From NCBI GenBank assembly GCA_016705545.1, contig JADIYA010000022.1, positions 1 to 57,502 on the forward strand: a DNA stretch of 57,502 nucleotides, given 5' to 3'. Positions 49,991 to 57,502 of the stretch are shown piece by piece. Position 1 is the stretch's first letter. Each line of letters starts with the position of its first letter. Made by a program: the position numbers and the translations under genes. The notes beneath the pieces were generated by a model. It was not told the origin of the DNA. It was given only the letters and a program-made list of their open reading frames with translations, and did not search any database. The stretch comes from Flavobacteriales bacterium (GTDB taxonomy: Bacteria; Bacteroidota; Bacteroidia; Flavobacteriales_F; PHOS-HE28).

Positions 49991-51445
49991 TTAGTAGTAG
50001 ATCAGGCGGCGCACCTTGGCCACATACTTGGCCAAGCGGATCACCTGCTTGGTGTAGCCGAATTCGTTGTCGTACCAGGCATAGAGCACAGCGCTCTTTC
50101 CATCGGGGCCAACAATCGTAGCGGTGCTGTCGAATACGCTGCAGCATGAATCGCCGATGATGTCGCTGCTCACCAGTTCGGGGTCGATCTGGTAGTGGAT
50201 CTGGTTCACCAGGTCACCATTGAGTGCGGCGTGGCGGATGAGTTCGTTCACCTCGTCGCGGGTCACCTGGCGCTTCAGGTTAAGGCTCATGATGGCCAGT
50301 GAGCCGTTCGGGGTTGGCACACGCACGGCATTGGCGGTGAGCTTGTCCTTGAGGCTCGGGATGGCCTTGGTCACCGCGCTGCCAGCACCTGTGCTGGTGA
50401 TCACCATGTTGATCGCGGCGCTGCGGCCTCGGCGCGGCTTCTTGTGGTAGTTGTCGAGCAGGTTCTGGTCGTTGGTGTACGCGTGCACGGTCTCGATGTG
50501 GCCTTTCTCGATGCCGATCTGGTCCTCCATCACCTTCAGCACCGGCGAGATCGCGTTGGTGGTGCAACTAGCCGCACTGAAGAGCTGCTCATTGTCCACA
50601 TCGAGCTCCTTGTGGTTGATTCCGTAAACGATGTTCGGCATCTCCTTGCCCGGCGCGGTGAGGATCACCTTGCTGACGCCCTTGGCCTTCAGGTGCCGGC
50701 CCAACGCCTCGCGCTTGGTGAAGGCACCGGTGTTGTCGATGATCAGCGCGTTGCTGATGCCGTGTACGGTATAGTCGATGTCCTCCGGATTGCTGGCGGC
50801 GATCAGGAGCACGCGCTGGCCGTTGATGATGAGGGCTTTGCCGGGGATGTCCTCCACCACGCTTCCCTTGAATGCGCCGTGCACGCTGTCGCTGCGGAGA
50901 AGGGCGGCACGCTTCACGATCTCCTCGTCGGTGAGGGTGCGCGTGACAATGGCGCGCAGGCGGAGCTGCTGGCCCTTGCCGGCCTGCTTCACCAGTTCAC
51001 GCGCGGCGATGCGGCCGATGCGGCCGAAGCCGTAGAGCACCACATCGCGCGGTTCGAATTTGTGCTTGTCGATGCCGATGAATCCGCCGAGCGCGGTGCT
51101 CAGGAATTTGTCGAGGTCGCGCTTGCCTCCCTGGGTGAATTCCCAAGTGAGCTTGGCGATGTCGATCTTGCTGGGCGCCAGGTCCATGTCGAGCAGGGCC
51201 TTGGCCACCTGGGCGCAGGTGAACACGTCGATGGGCTTCTGCACCACGTCCTGCGCGTAATGGAAGCGCTTGAGCGCCTCGCTGGTGCTGATGTCGAGCA
51301 GCTGGTCGCGGTAGAAGACGAGCTCTACGCCTTTTCCGTACATCAATTGGCCAGCGGCACTGAGCAGCTCAACGGCTGCACGTTCGCGGGCAACGAATTC
51401 CTTCAGTCCGGCTTCGTATCCGGCTTTCGCTTCGAGGGTTTCCAT
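49991..51445 (-). CDS. gap: Glyceraldehyde-3-phosphate dehydrogenase, long form
   Basis: GAPDH oxidises glyceraldehyde-3-phosphate with NAD(P) and phosphate in glycolysis, or works in reverse. The 484-residue protein has an N-terminal extension of about 130 residues before the Rossmann motif GFGRIGR (139-145). That extension is typical of the long GapB-like forms in Bacteroidota and some Proteobacteria. The catalytic cysteine is Cys294 in SAASCTTNAISP. The C-terminus (NEFGYTKQVIRLAKYVA) is typical. It is followed downstream by a terminator and preceded by the sigma factor gene's 5' end on the same strand. Confidence 0.93.
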   Translation of the reverse strand: METLEAKAGYEAGLKEFVARERAAVELLSAAGQLMYGKGVELVFYRDQLLDISTSEALKRFHYAQDVVQKPIDVFTCAQVAKALLDMDLAPSKIDIAKLTWEFTQGGKRDLDKFLSTALGGFIGIDKHKFEPRDVVLYGFGRIGRIAARELVKQAGKGQQLRLRAIVTRTLTDEEIVKRAALLRSDSVHGAFKGSVVEDIPGKALIINGQRVLLIAASNPEDIDYTVHGISNALIIDNTGAFTKREALGRHLKAKGVSKVILTAPGKEMPNIVYGINHKELDVDNEQLFSAASCTTNAISPVLKVMEDQIGIEKGHIETVHAYTNDQNLLDNYHKKPRRGRSAAINMVITSTGAGSAVTKAIPSLKDKLTANAVRVPTPNGSLAIMSLNLKRQVTRDEVNELIRHAALNGDLVNQIHYQIDPELVSSDIIGDSCCSVFDSTATIVGPDGKSAVLYAWYDNEFGYTKQVIRLAKYVAKVRRLIYY

Positions 51446-51484
51446 TCGATTGGTTTGGAAGTGACGGGGTGGTGACGAACGAAC

Positions 51485-51507
51485 GCGCCCCGCTTGTGGC
51501 GGGGCGC
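51485..51507 (-). terminator. Hairpin downstream of rpoD
   Basis: GCGCCCCGC (51485-51493), loop TTGTG and GCGGGGCGC (51499-51507) form a perfect 9-bp stem just after the sigma factor stop. There is no clear T-tract, so it may work weakly or with Rho. Confidence 0.5.
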
Positions 51508-51512
51508 GATGA

Positions 51513-52376
51513 CTAGCCGAGGTAAGCCTTCAGCAGTTTGCTGCGGCTGGTGTGCCGCAATCGCCGGATGGCCTTTTCCTTGATCTGCCGCACGCGCTCG
51601 CGGGTGAGGTCGAACTTGGCGCCGATCTCCTCCAGCGTGAGGCCGTGGTTGATGCCGATGCCGAAGAAGAGCTTCACCACATCGCGCTCGCGCTCGGTGA
51701 GGGTGCTCAGGGCGCGCTCGATCTCCTTGCTCAGCGATTCGTTGAGCAGCAGGCGGTCGGCGGGGGTGCTGTCGTTGTTGGGCAGCACATCGAGCAGGCT
51801 GTTGCTCTCGCCTTCCACGAAGGGAGCATCCATGCTGATGTGGCGGCCGCTCACTTTCATGGTGTCGGCCACCTTCTCAGGCGGCAAGTCGAGGCTGGCA
51901 GCCAGCTCATCGGCGCTGGGCGGGCGCTCGAATTCCTGCTCGAGCTTCGCGAAGGCCTTGTTGATCTTGTTGAGCGAGCCCACCTGGTTCAGCGGCAAGC
52001 GCACGATCCGGCTCTGTTCGGCCAGGGCTTGGAGGATGCTCTGGCGGATCCACCACACCGCATAGCTGATGAACTTGAAGCCACGGGTCTCGTCGAACCG
52101 CTGCGCAGCCTTGATCAGGCCGAGGTTGCCCTCGTTGATCAGGTCGGGCAGGCTCAGGCCCTGGTTCTGGTATTGCTTGGCCACGGAGACCACGAAGCGC
52201 AGGTTGGCTTTCACCAGTTTCTCCAGCGCTTTACCGTCACCTTCTTTGATGCGCCGCGCCAGTTCCACCTCCATGTCGGCGGTGATCAGGCCTTCCTTGC
52301 CGATTTCCTGCAGGTACTTGTCCAGCGACTGGCTTTCCCGGTTGGTGATCGACTTGGTAATCTTGAGTTGACGCAT
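51513..52376 (-). CDS. rpoD: Primary RNA polymerase sigma factor (RpoD/SigA type)
   Basis: The 287-residue sigma-70 protein lacks region 1.1 and the non-conserved insert, as in all Bacteroidota primary sigma factors. Region 1.2/2 is complete (LDKYLQEIGKEGLITADMEVELARRIKEG; NLRFVVSVAKQYQNQGLSLPDLINEGNLGLIKAAQRFDETRGFKFISYAVWWIRQSI). Regions 3 and 4 follow, with the -33-binding helix (LTLEEIGAKFDLTRERVRQIKEKAIRRLR). This factor recognises TAnnTTTG rather than TATAAT promoters, matching those seen in this window. TACCTTCG lies 90 bases upstream. Confidence 0.95.
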   Translation of the reverse strand: MRQLKITKSITNRESQSLDKYLQEIGKEGLITADMEVELARRIKEGDGKALEKLVKANLRFVVSVAKQYQNQGLSLPDLINEGNLGLIKAAQRFDETRGFKFISYAVWWIRQSILQALAEQSRIVRLPLNQVGSLNKINKAFAKLEQEFERPPSADELAASLDLPPEKVADTMKVSGRHISMDAPFVEGESNSLLDVLPNNDSTPADRLLLNESLSKEIERALSTLTERERDVVKLFFGIGINHGLTLEEIGAKFDLTRERVRQIKEKAIRRLRHTSRSKLLKAYLG

Positions 52377-52465
52377 CCTTGATGCCACGGTCGTCTGGGT
52401 ATTAGGTGATTATGATGATAGAGGCACGACCGCCAATCAGTTGCTCCAGCGCTGAAGACGGGCGG

Positions 52466-52473
52466 CGAAGGTA
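52466..52473 (-). promoter_or_regulatory. -7 promoter element (TACCTTCG) for rpoD
   Basis: On the minus strand TACCTTCG is followed by CCGCC and lies about 90 bases before ATG 52376, giving one of the few long leaders here. Confidence 0.4.
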
Positions 52474-52547
52474 GGGGCCTCCGGCTTCACGGGACAAGCC
52501 CCTGCACGCGCTTTCTCCGAAATGATGGACGACTGCTCTCCAAGTCG

Positions 52548-54005
52548 TCAAAGGCCAAGTCCGTAATATGCCTTCATTCCATTGGGATACACGCCCTCCA
52601 CCAGCACGCCGCCACGCTTGCTCGCCAAGGCCTTCTCCACATCGGCAGGTCCGCTCACGGGCTGCTGATCGATGCGTGTGATGATGAAGCCTTCGCGGAT
52701 GCCGCTCGCGCGGAACTTGCCGCCGTTCACCGCCGACACTTTCACGCCGCTCTTCAGTCGCAGCGCACGGAGTTCTTCGTCAGTTGCCGCGCGCAGCTCA
52801 GCACCCAGCGTCTCCATGGGCGCCTTGCTGGTCTTCATCGCCACGGTGCTGCCTTCGCGACCGCGCAGGGTGAGCTCCACCACGCGCTCACCGCCCTCGC
52901 GGAGAACGGTCACCGGCACGCGGTCGCCGGGCTTGAATTTGCCCACCTGCTCCTGCAGCTGCGGCACGTTGTTCACGGCAATGCTGCCCACGCGGGTGAT
53001 CACGTCGCCTTTCTCCAGGCCCGCATTCGCTGCCGCGCCGCCATCGGTGAGGCCGTTCACGTACACGCCCCGGGGCTTGTCCATGCGCAGTTCCTGCGCC
53101 AGTTGCTGATCCATGTCGCGGATGCTCACGCCGAGGTAGGCGCGCTGCACGCTGCCGTACTCCACGATGTCGCCCGCCACTTTCTTCACGATGTTCACGG
53201 GCACGGCGAACGAGTAGCCTGTGTATTGGCCCGTGTTGCTCGCGATGGCGGTGTTGATGCCCACCAGCTCGCCGCTGGCATTCACCAAGGCGCCGCCGCT
53301 GTTGCCGGGGTTCACCGCTGCATCGGTCTGGATGAAGCTCTCGATCGGGAAAACGTCGCGGCCTGGATCGTACTGCAGCAGGTTGATGTTGCGCGCCTTG
53401 GCGCTCACGATGCCGGCGGTGACGGTGCTGGTGAGGTTCATCGGGTTGCCCACGGCCAGCACCCATTCCCCCACGCGCACCTCATCGCTGTTGCCGTAGC
53501 CGAGCGTGGCGAGCCCTTCGCCTTCCACTTTGAGGACAGCGATATCGGTGCTGGGGTCGCGGCCCACGATGCGCGCCTCGAATTGGCGGCGGTCGTTCAG
53601 GTGCACCATGATCTTGTCAGCGCCTTCCACCACGTGGTTGTTGGTCACGATGTAGCCATCGGCACTGATGATCACGCCCGAGCCAGCGCCCTGCTGCTGC
53701 CGCTGCTGGCTGGGCGCCCGGTAGCCCCAGAAGAAATCGGCGAAGGGGTCGCGCACGTTCACCGTGGTCTCGGTGGTGACGTGCACCACAGCGTTCACGC
53801 TGCGTTCGGCGGCTTCCGTGAAATCGACCGCGACCACCGGAGTACCGCTGGCCGTGGGGATGCTCACGTACGAGACCGGGGTGCCCGATGCCGGCTGGAG
53901 CTCGGATTGAACGACAGGCGCCTCCGTGAAGGAGCGCTGATGGATGGATAGGGCGATGAATCCGCCGAGGATGCCGAATAGGAGAGGACCGATCACACGT
54001 TTCAT
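52548..54005 (-). CDS. HtrA/DegP-type serine protease
   Basis: The 485-residue periplasmic protease has an N-terminal signal anchor (VIGPLLFGILGGFIALSIH) and a trypsin-like domain with the triad His124 (TNNHVV), Asp154 (DPSTDIAVLKV) and Ser236 (GNSGGAL). Two PDZ domains follow (RAYLGVSIRDMDQQLAQEL; TLGAELRAATDEELRALR). Such proteases degrade or refold misfolded envelope proteins. The start was set at ATG 54005 before the signal anchor. Confidence 0.92.
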   Translation of the reverse strand: MKRVIGPLLFGILGGFIALSIHQRSFTEAPVVQSELQPASGTPVSYVSIPTASGTPVVAVDFTEAAERSVNAVVHVTTETTVNVRDPFADFFWGYRAPSQQRQQQGAGSGVIISADGYIVTNNHVVEGADKIMVHLNDRRQFEARIVGRDPSTDIAVLKVEGEGLATLGYGNSDEVRVGEWVLAVGNPMNLTSTVTAGIVSAKARNINLLQYDPGRDVFPIESFIQTDAAVNPGNSGGALVNASGELVGINTAIASNTGQYTGYSFAVPVNIVKKVAGDIVEYGSVQRAYLGVSIRDMDQQLAQELRMDKPRGVYVNGLTDGGAAANAGLEKGDVITRVGSIAVNNVPQLQEQVGKFKPGDRVPVTVLREGGERVVELTLRGREGSTVAMKTSKAPMETLGAELRAATDEELRALRLKSGVKVSAVNGGKFRASGIREGFIITRIDQQPVSGPADVEKALASKRGGVLVEGVYPNGMKAYYGLGL

Positions 54006-54406
54006 GCTGGTTCTGTTTTGCAGGGTGCGCCGATCAAAGCGCATGCCTGTCACCACGAAACAACGATCTGTCAGCGAGGAAGTGACGCGCTGTCGCGTTA
54101 AGGTGTGTTGATCGCATAGAACGACGAGGCTTATCGGGAGAACGGCTCAGCCCTGTATATCGGCCCGTCTTTCTCGCGCGGCGCATGCATCGTTGCAGCC
54201 AAGCTGTGCGCTACCCTTGTGCCGAGCGAAGGTCCGCCGCACGGCGGATTCAGTTCTGGTCGGCGGGCCGTCCACTCCAAGAGCGGGCGGCTCCGCTGTT
54301 TCCGGGCCCCGGCATCCGTCACTCACCCAGGTTGAGGCGCGGTTCGCCCAGTGATCTTGGCGGATCGGCTCAGGCGGCTACATTCACCACGCCAAACCGC
54401 CGCACC
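54006..54406. other. 400-base divergent intergenic region, no gene supported
   Basis: A small perfect hairpin (TCCGCCG/CGGCGGA at 54233-54248) and a possible promoter TACATTCA (54379-54386) before the next gene are present. Open frames are short and show no motif. Confidence 0.4.
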
Positions 54407-55402
54407 ATGAAGAAGCTCTACGCGCTCGCCTTCGCAACGCTCGCAGGATCGGCCAATGCCCAGATCACCATCACCGATAGCCTGAGCTTATCCGATGTGG
54501 CACAGCTGCTCGAAGGACTGAATGTGTCCATCCAGAATGTGACAGTGAACTGCGCGGGCAGCGCCATGGGGCAGTTCAACGGGCCGTCGGAGATGCAGAT
54601 CGAAGAAGGCCTTGTGCTCACCACGGGGTCCGCATCCTTGGTGGCTGGGCCGGTGGGCAACTTCGCTTCCGATTACCCGAACACCCCGGGCGATGCCGAC
54701 TTGACCGCAGCGGTGGGCGGCATGCCCACCTACGATGCGTGCGTGCTCGAATTCGATTGCATCCCGACGGGCGATACGCTGCTCTTCAACTTCAGCTTCG
54801 GCAGCGAGGAGTACCCCGAGTTCGTGGGCAGCGCCTTCAACGATGTCTTCGCCATCTGGCTCACCGGTCCGGGCTTCCCAACGCCGACCAACGTGGCCGC
54901 CCTCCCCGACGGCACCCCAGTGGCGATCAATAACGTGAACGCCGGTTTGAACAATGCTTACTTCGTGGACAATGAGACCGGCGCTGGGCAATACGTGACC
55001 TACGACGGCTTCACCACCAATCTCACGGTCTTCGCCGAAGTCTCGCCCGATGATGTCTATCACTTCAAAGTGGCCATCGCAGACGTTTCGGACATGGCCT
55101 TCGACAGCGGCGTCTTCCTCGAGGCCTTCAGCTTCCGCAGCAACGACCTCAGCACCCGCGTGCCTGAGCATTCATCGGGCATGAGCGTGATCGCCACTCC
55201 CGAGGGTATCACCGTGCTCGTCGCGGCGGATGCGATCGGCGCCGAGCTGCGCGTGCTCGATGCCAGCGGCCGCGTCGCGATGCGCGAACGCATCGGTGGA
55301 GAGCGCAGCTACTTCGGCACCGCGCAACTGGCCGAGGGCGTGTACACCGCTGTGCCGGTGGGCGTGAATGGGCTGAAGCCCTTGCGTTTCGTGAAGGAGT
55401 GA
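54407..55402 (+). CDS. Choice-of-anchor L domain protein with C-terminal T9SS-like tail (copy 1)
   Basis: The 331-residue exported protein has a signal peptide (LYALAFATLAGSANAQ). The choice-of-anchor L domain follows: LEGLNVSIQNVTVNCAGSAMGQFNG, LVLTTGSASLVAGP, CVLEFDCIPTGDTLLFNFSFGSEEYPEFVG, FNDVFAIWLTGPG, SGVFLEAFSFRS. A C-terminal module like a T9SS sorting domain ends GLKPLRFVKE. The typical PNP motif of type A sorting domains is missing, and the module starts PEGITVLVAADAIGAELRVLDASG. It is about 100 bases upstream of a closely related gene, so the pair is a tandem duplication. Probably surface-attached. Confidence 0.8.
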   Translation: MKKLYALAFATLAGSANAQITITDSLSLSDVAQLLEGLNVSIQNVTVNCAGSAMGQFNGPSEMQIEEGLVLTTGSASLVAGPVGNFASDYPNTPGDADLTAAVGGMPTYDACVLEFDCIPTGDTLLFNFSFGSEEYPEFVGSAFNDVFAIWLTGPGFPTPTNVAALPDGTPVAINNVNAGLNNAYFVDNETGAGQYVTYDGFTTNLTVFAEVSPDDVYHFKVAIADVSDMAFDSGVFLEAFSFRSNDLSTRVPEHSSGMSVIATPEGITVLVAADAIGAELRVLDASGRVAMRERIGGERSYFGTAQLAEGVYTAVPVGVNGLKPLRFVKE

Positions 55403-55506
55403 GCACCGTGTGGCACAGTGCGTGACATTGAATGATGATTGATAGGCAGCGTGTCTCCATTTGATTGCGTCCATCCGTCGTTTCACCGCCCCTCAAATCG
55501 GATAGC

Positions 55507-56571
55507 ATGAAGAATGTCTGCTTCACCGTTTTCACGCTGCTTCTTGGAAGCGCACAAGCCCAGCTGACGGTCACGGACAACCTCAGCACAGCGAGCATCG
55601 CCGATCTGCTCGAAGGTCTCAATGTCAGCATTCAGGCCGTGCAGGTGAATTGCGCCGGAACGGCGATGGGCCATTTCACCGGAGGATCCGACCTTGGCAT
55701 TGAAGAGGGGATCCTCCTTACAACCGGTGAGGCGAGCTCGGTAGCCGCACCAGCCAGCAGTTTCACGAGCGGCACAAGCGGGACGGGCAGCAACACTGAT
55801 CTCGCGATGCTCTCGGGCGGATCCATCAACGATGCTTGCGTGCTCGAGTTCGACTGCATCCCGTTGGGCGACACGCTGCTCTTCAACTACGTGTTCGGCA
55901 GCGAGGAGTATCCCGAGTATGTCTGCACCAGCTTCAACGATGTCTTCGGCCATTTCATCAGCGGGCCGGGCATCAATGGCCCTTACAGCAACAATGCCAT
56001 CAACATCGCGCTGCTTCCCAATAGCACCATTCCTGTCGCGATCAATACGGTCAATTCCGGTGTTCCTGGTATAGGGGGCGGAATCGGTGCCTATTGTGAA
56101 GCAGCCGACCCCAACTGGCAAGCGAACAGCGTCTATTATGAGGATAATCTGGGCGGGCTCGAAGTCTGCTACGATGGCTTCACAGTGCTGCTGGAGGCGC
56201 TCTGCGTGGTGGTTCCGGGAGAGACGTACCACTTCAAGCTCGCCATCGGCGATGGGTTGGATTCAGCTTTCGACAGCGGGGTGTTCTTAGAGGCCTACAG
56301 CTTCCGCAGCACGGGCCTGAGCACGGGCGTGCCCAGCCACGCTTCCGCCATGCATGTGATCAATGCCGCGGATGGCATCACGGTGCTCGCTCCCGCCGGC
56401 GCAACCGGTGCCGAATTGCGCATCCTCGATGCCAGCGGCCGCATCGCCATGCGCGAGCGCATCACCGGCGAGCGCAGCTTCTTCGGAACGCAAGCATTGG
56501 CCAAGGGCGTTTACACCGCTGTGCCGGTGGGCGTGAAGGGGCTGAAGCCTGTGCGTTTCGTGAAGGAGTGA
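55507..56571 (+). CDS. Choice-of-anchor L domain protein with C-terminal T9SS-like tail (copy 2)
   Basis: The 354-residue paralogue of the preceding gene has a signal peptide (NVCFTVFTLLLGSAQAQ) and the same domain order: LLEGLNVSIQAVQVNCAGTAMGHFTG, CVLEFDCIPLGDTLLFNYVFGSEEYPEYVC, SGVFLEAYSFRS. Its C-terminal 75 residues are close to identical with those of copy 1 (ELRILDASGRIAMRERI, KGVYTAVPVGVKGLKPVRF). An insert of about 20 residues with GVPGIGGGIGAYCEAADPNW is unique to this copy. The strong conservation of the tail compared with the body suggests selection for a shared export or attachment signal. Confidence 0.8.
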   Translation: MKNVCFTVFTLLLGSAQAQLTVTDNLSTASIADLLEGLNVSIQAVQVNCAGTAMGHFTGGSDLGIEEGILLTTGEASSVAAPASSFTSGTSGTGSNTDLAMLSGGSINDACVLEFDCIPLGDTLLFNYVFGSEEYPEYVCTSFNDVFGHFISGPGINGPYSNNAINIALLPNSTIPVAINTVNSGVPGIGGGIGAYCEAADPNWQANSVYYEDNLGGLEVCYDGFTVLLEALCVVVPGETYHFKLAIGDGLDSAFDSGVFLEAYSFRSTGLSTGVPSHASAMHVINAADGITVLAPAGATGAELRILDASGRIAMRERITGERSFFGTQALAKGVYTAVPVGVKGLKPVRFVKE

Positions 56572-56642
56572 GGCAAGCCTGTTGAGCAAGCGTGGTGATT
56601 CACGCCGCTCGTGATCGATCTTTGTCGCTCAACCGCTGCTGC

Positions 56643-57050
56643 ATGCGTCATCTCCTCACGGCCCTCTTCAGCCTGATCATCGTCGTCGGGCACGCCCAGC
56701 GCATCGAGAACGCCTCGCGCAGCACCACCGGTTACATCAACGCCGATGGGCGGATCGAGAACGCGTCACGAAGCACCGTAGGCTACATCAACAAGGATGG
56801 GCGCATCGAGAATGCCTCACGCAGCACCATCGGCTACATCAACACCGATGGCCGCATCGAGAATAGCAGCCGCAGCACCGTGGGCTACGTGAGCACCGAT
56901 GGCCGGGTGGAGAACAGCAGTCGCAGCACCATCGGTTACGTGAACGAGGATGGACGCGTTGAGAACGCCTCGCGCAGCACCATCGGCTACGCCACCGGCA
57001 TCCCGAGAGAATGGGCCGCGGTGTTCCACTTCTTCTTCACGTTCGAATAG
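56643..57050 (+). CDS. 5-fold beta-flower-type repeat protein
   Basis: The 135-residue exported protein has a signal peptide (RHLLTALFSLIIVVGHAQ), then six copies, the last partial, of a 17-residue repeat with consensus RIENASRSTIGYINxDG (51-base period from about 56700 to 56995). A short hydrophobic tail ends FHFFFTFE. Repeats of this type occur in Bacteroidota proteins named '5-fold beta-flower'; assignment is from memory of that family. Six near-identical units that differ only at a few positions suggest recent repeat expansion. Ligand and role are unknown. Confidence 0.75.
   Translation: MRHLLTALFSLIIVVGHAQRIENASRSTTGYINADGRIENASRSTVGYINKDGRIENASRSTIGYINTDGRIENSSRSTVGYVSTDGRVENSSRSTIGYVNEDGRVENASRSTIGYATGIPREWAAVFHFFFTFE
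56700..56995 (+). repeat. Six 51-bp tandem coding repeats
   Basis: The 51-base unit encodes RIENASRSTxGYINxDG and repeats five full times plus a partial sixth, with most changes at third codon positions or at the residues marked x. Confidence 0.8.
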
Positions 57051-57057
57051 TGCGCGG

Positions 57058-57502
57058 CTAACCGCGCTTCAGGGCCGCGAGTCTTTCCTCAAAACGCTGC
57101 TCCGATACAGGCTGGTGCACCCGCTTGAACAGCTCCATGTACTCCGCGCTGTGCTCCTTCACGGTGTTGGTGCGCAGGTCGAAATGCACGAAGCCCATCC
57201 AGCAGAAGGCCTTCAGCGCGCGATGGTCCGCGTCCCACATGCGCATCTCCACCGCCACGTGCTTCGACGCATGGCTGATGAGCCTGGTCTCGATCAGTAC
57301 CTTCTCCATGGTGATGGCCGGGCGCAGGTAGGCGATCTGGCTGGTGCTCACCACCCAGCAGGCGCCGGTCTCTCGCGCGATCCTATAGATGTCCAGGCCG
57401 TAGTGCTCCAGCAACTGGTCCTCGCGGGCATTCAGGAAGTAGTCCGTGTAGCGGCCGTTGTTCAGGTGGTTGAACGGGTCGCAGTCCTGGAAGCGGATGG
57501 TG
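57058..57502 (-). CDS. Acyl-CoA thioesterase of hotdog fold (5' end outside the window)
   Basis: The frame enters from the right edge and ends at 57058. The visible 147 residues fit the 4-hydroxybenzoyl-CoA/YbgC-type thioesterases: TIRFQDCDPFNHLNNGRYTDYFLNAREDQLLEHY, where the D-x-x-x-H-x-N-N pattern holds the active-site residues, then ISHASKHVAVEMRMWDAD and AFCWMGFVHFDLRT. The N-terminal strand is outside the window. Substrate unknown. Confidence 0.8.
   Translation of the reverse strand, partial: TIRFQDCDPFNHLNNGRYTDYFLNAREDQLLEHYGLDIYRIARETGACWVVSTSQIAYLRPAITMEKVLIETRLISHASKHVAVEMRMWDADHRALKAFCWMGFVHFDLRTNTVKEHSAEYMELFKRVHQPVSEQRFEERLAALKRG

Noticed and set aside
1..57502. CRISPR arrays, rRNA genes, prophage and complete insertion sequences
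   Set aside because: None was seen on either strand. The only mobile element recognised is the MITE-like one.

Overview
The window is about 57.5 kb of GC-rich DNA (roughly 60% or more by eye) from a Bacteroidota chromosome, most likely an aquatic or activated-sludge type Flavobacteriales. The basis is gene content: PorQ and several proteins with C-terminal type IX secretion sorting domains, choice-of-anchor L proteins, a 5-fold beta-flower repeat protein, a short primary sigma factor lacking region 1.1, the long GAPDH form, a PlsC-GNAT fusion, and Bacteroidota-type promoters (TAnnTTTG, here often TAnnTTCG) directly in front of start codons. No rRNA operon, CRISPR array, prophage or intact transposase gene was seen; one tRNA-Leu(CAG) is present.

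Layout. 1-3.4 kb: two minus-strand envelope proteins with SPOR-like repeats; the first runs off the left edge. 3.6-6.2 kb: porQ, cmk and a zinc metallopeptidase. 6.2-10.2 kb: tryptophan 2,3-dioxygenase, a TonB-C-like protein, a Spy-like protein and a large T9SS secreted propeller protein. 10.3-17.7 kb: acetyltransferases, hydrolases, a beta-helix/CPBP protease pair, an S4 protein, a 275-bp MITE-like element, a second T9SS protein, and a 38-residue lipoprotein missed by length cut-offs. 17.7-24.6 kb is a damaged zone: ppsA has about six frame changes and lacks about 100 residues, a small conserved gene and cphA each carry one frameshift, and between them lies a decayed Mrr-type restriction endonuclease.

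24.6-28.1 kb holds cyanophycinase and an isoaspartyl peptidase. With cphA these make a synthesis, cleavage and dipeptide hydrolysis set for the nitrogen polymer cyanophycin. 28-36.8 kb: PAP2 phosphatase, DUF4920, an S9 peptidase operon with a PHB-depolymerase-like esterase, a Sua5/YciO protein, a transaldolase-type aldolase, a polytopic mannosyltransferase-like protein and an outer-membrane protein. 36.9-42 kb: isocitrate dehydrogenase, the acyltransferase fusion, an M23/LysM peptidase and tRNA-Leu. 42.2-49.5 kb: ridA, surE-lpxB, a SpoIID-like protein, an RlmI-like methyltransferase and comEC. 49.6-54 kb: a 45-residue membrane peptide between terminators, GAPDH, the primary sigma factor and an HtrA protease. 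54.4-57.5 kb: two tandem choice-of-anchor L proteins, the beta-flower protein and a thioesterase cut by the right edge.

No wholly new multi-gene system stands out. The strongest leads are the cyanophycin module with a frameshift just after the CphA ligase P-loop, the MITE with perfect 17-bp inverted repeats and an 8-bp target duplication, the cluster of damaged genes around a dead restriction enzyme, and the recurring promoter position that implies leaderless or nearly leaderless mRNAs.
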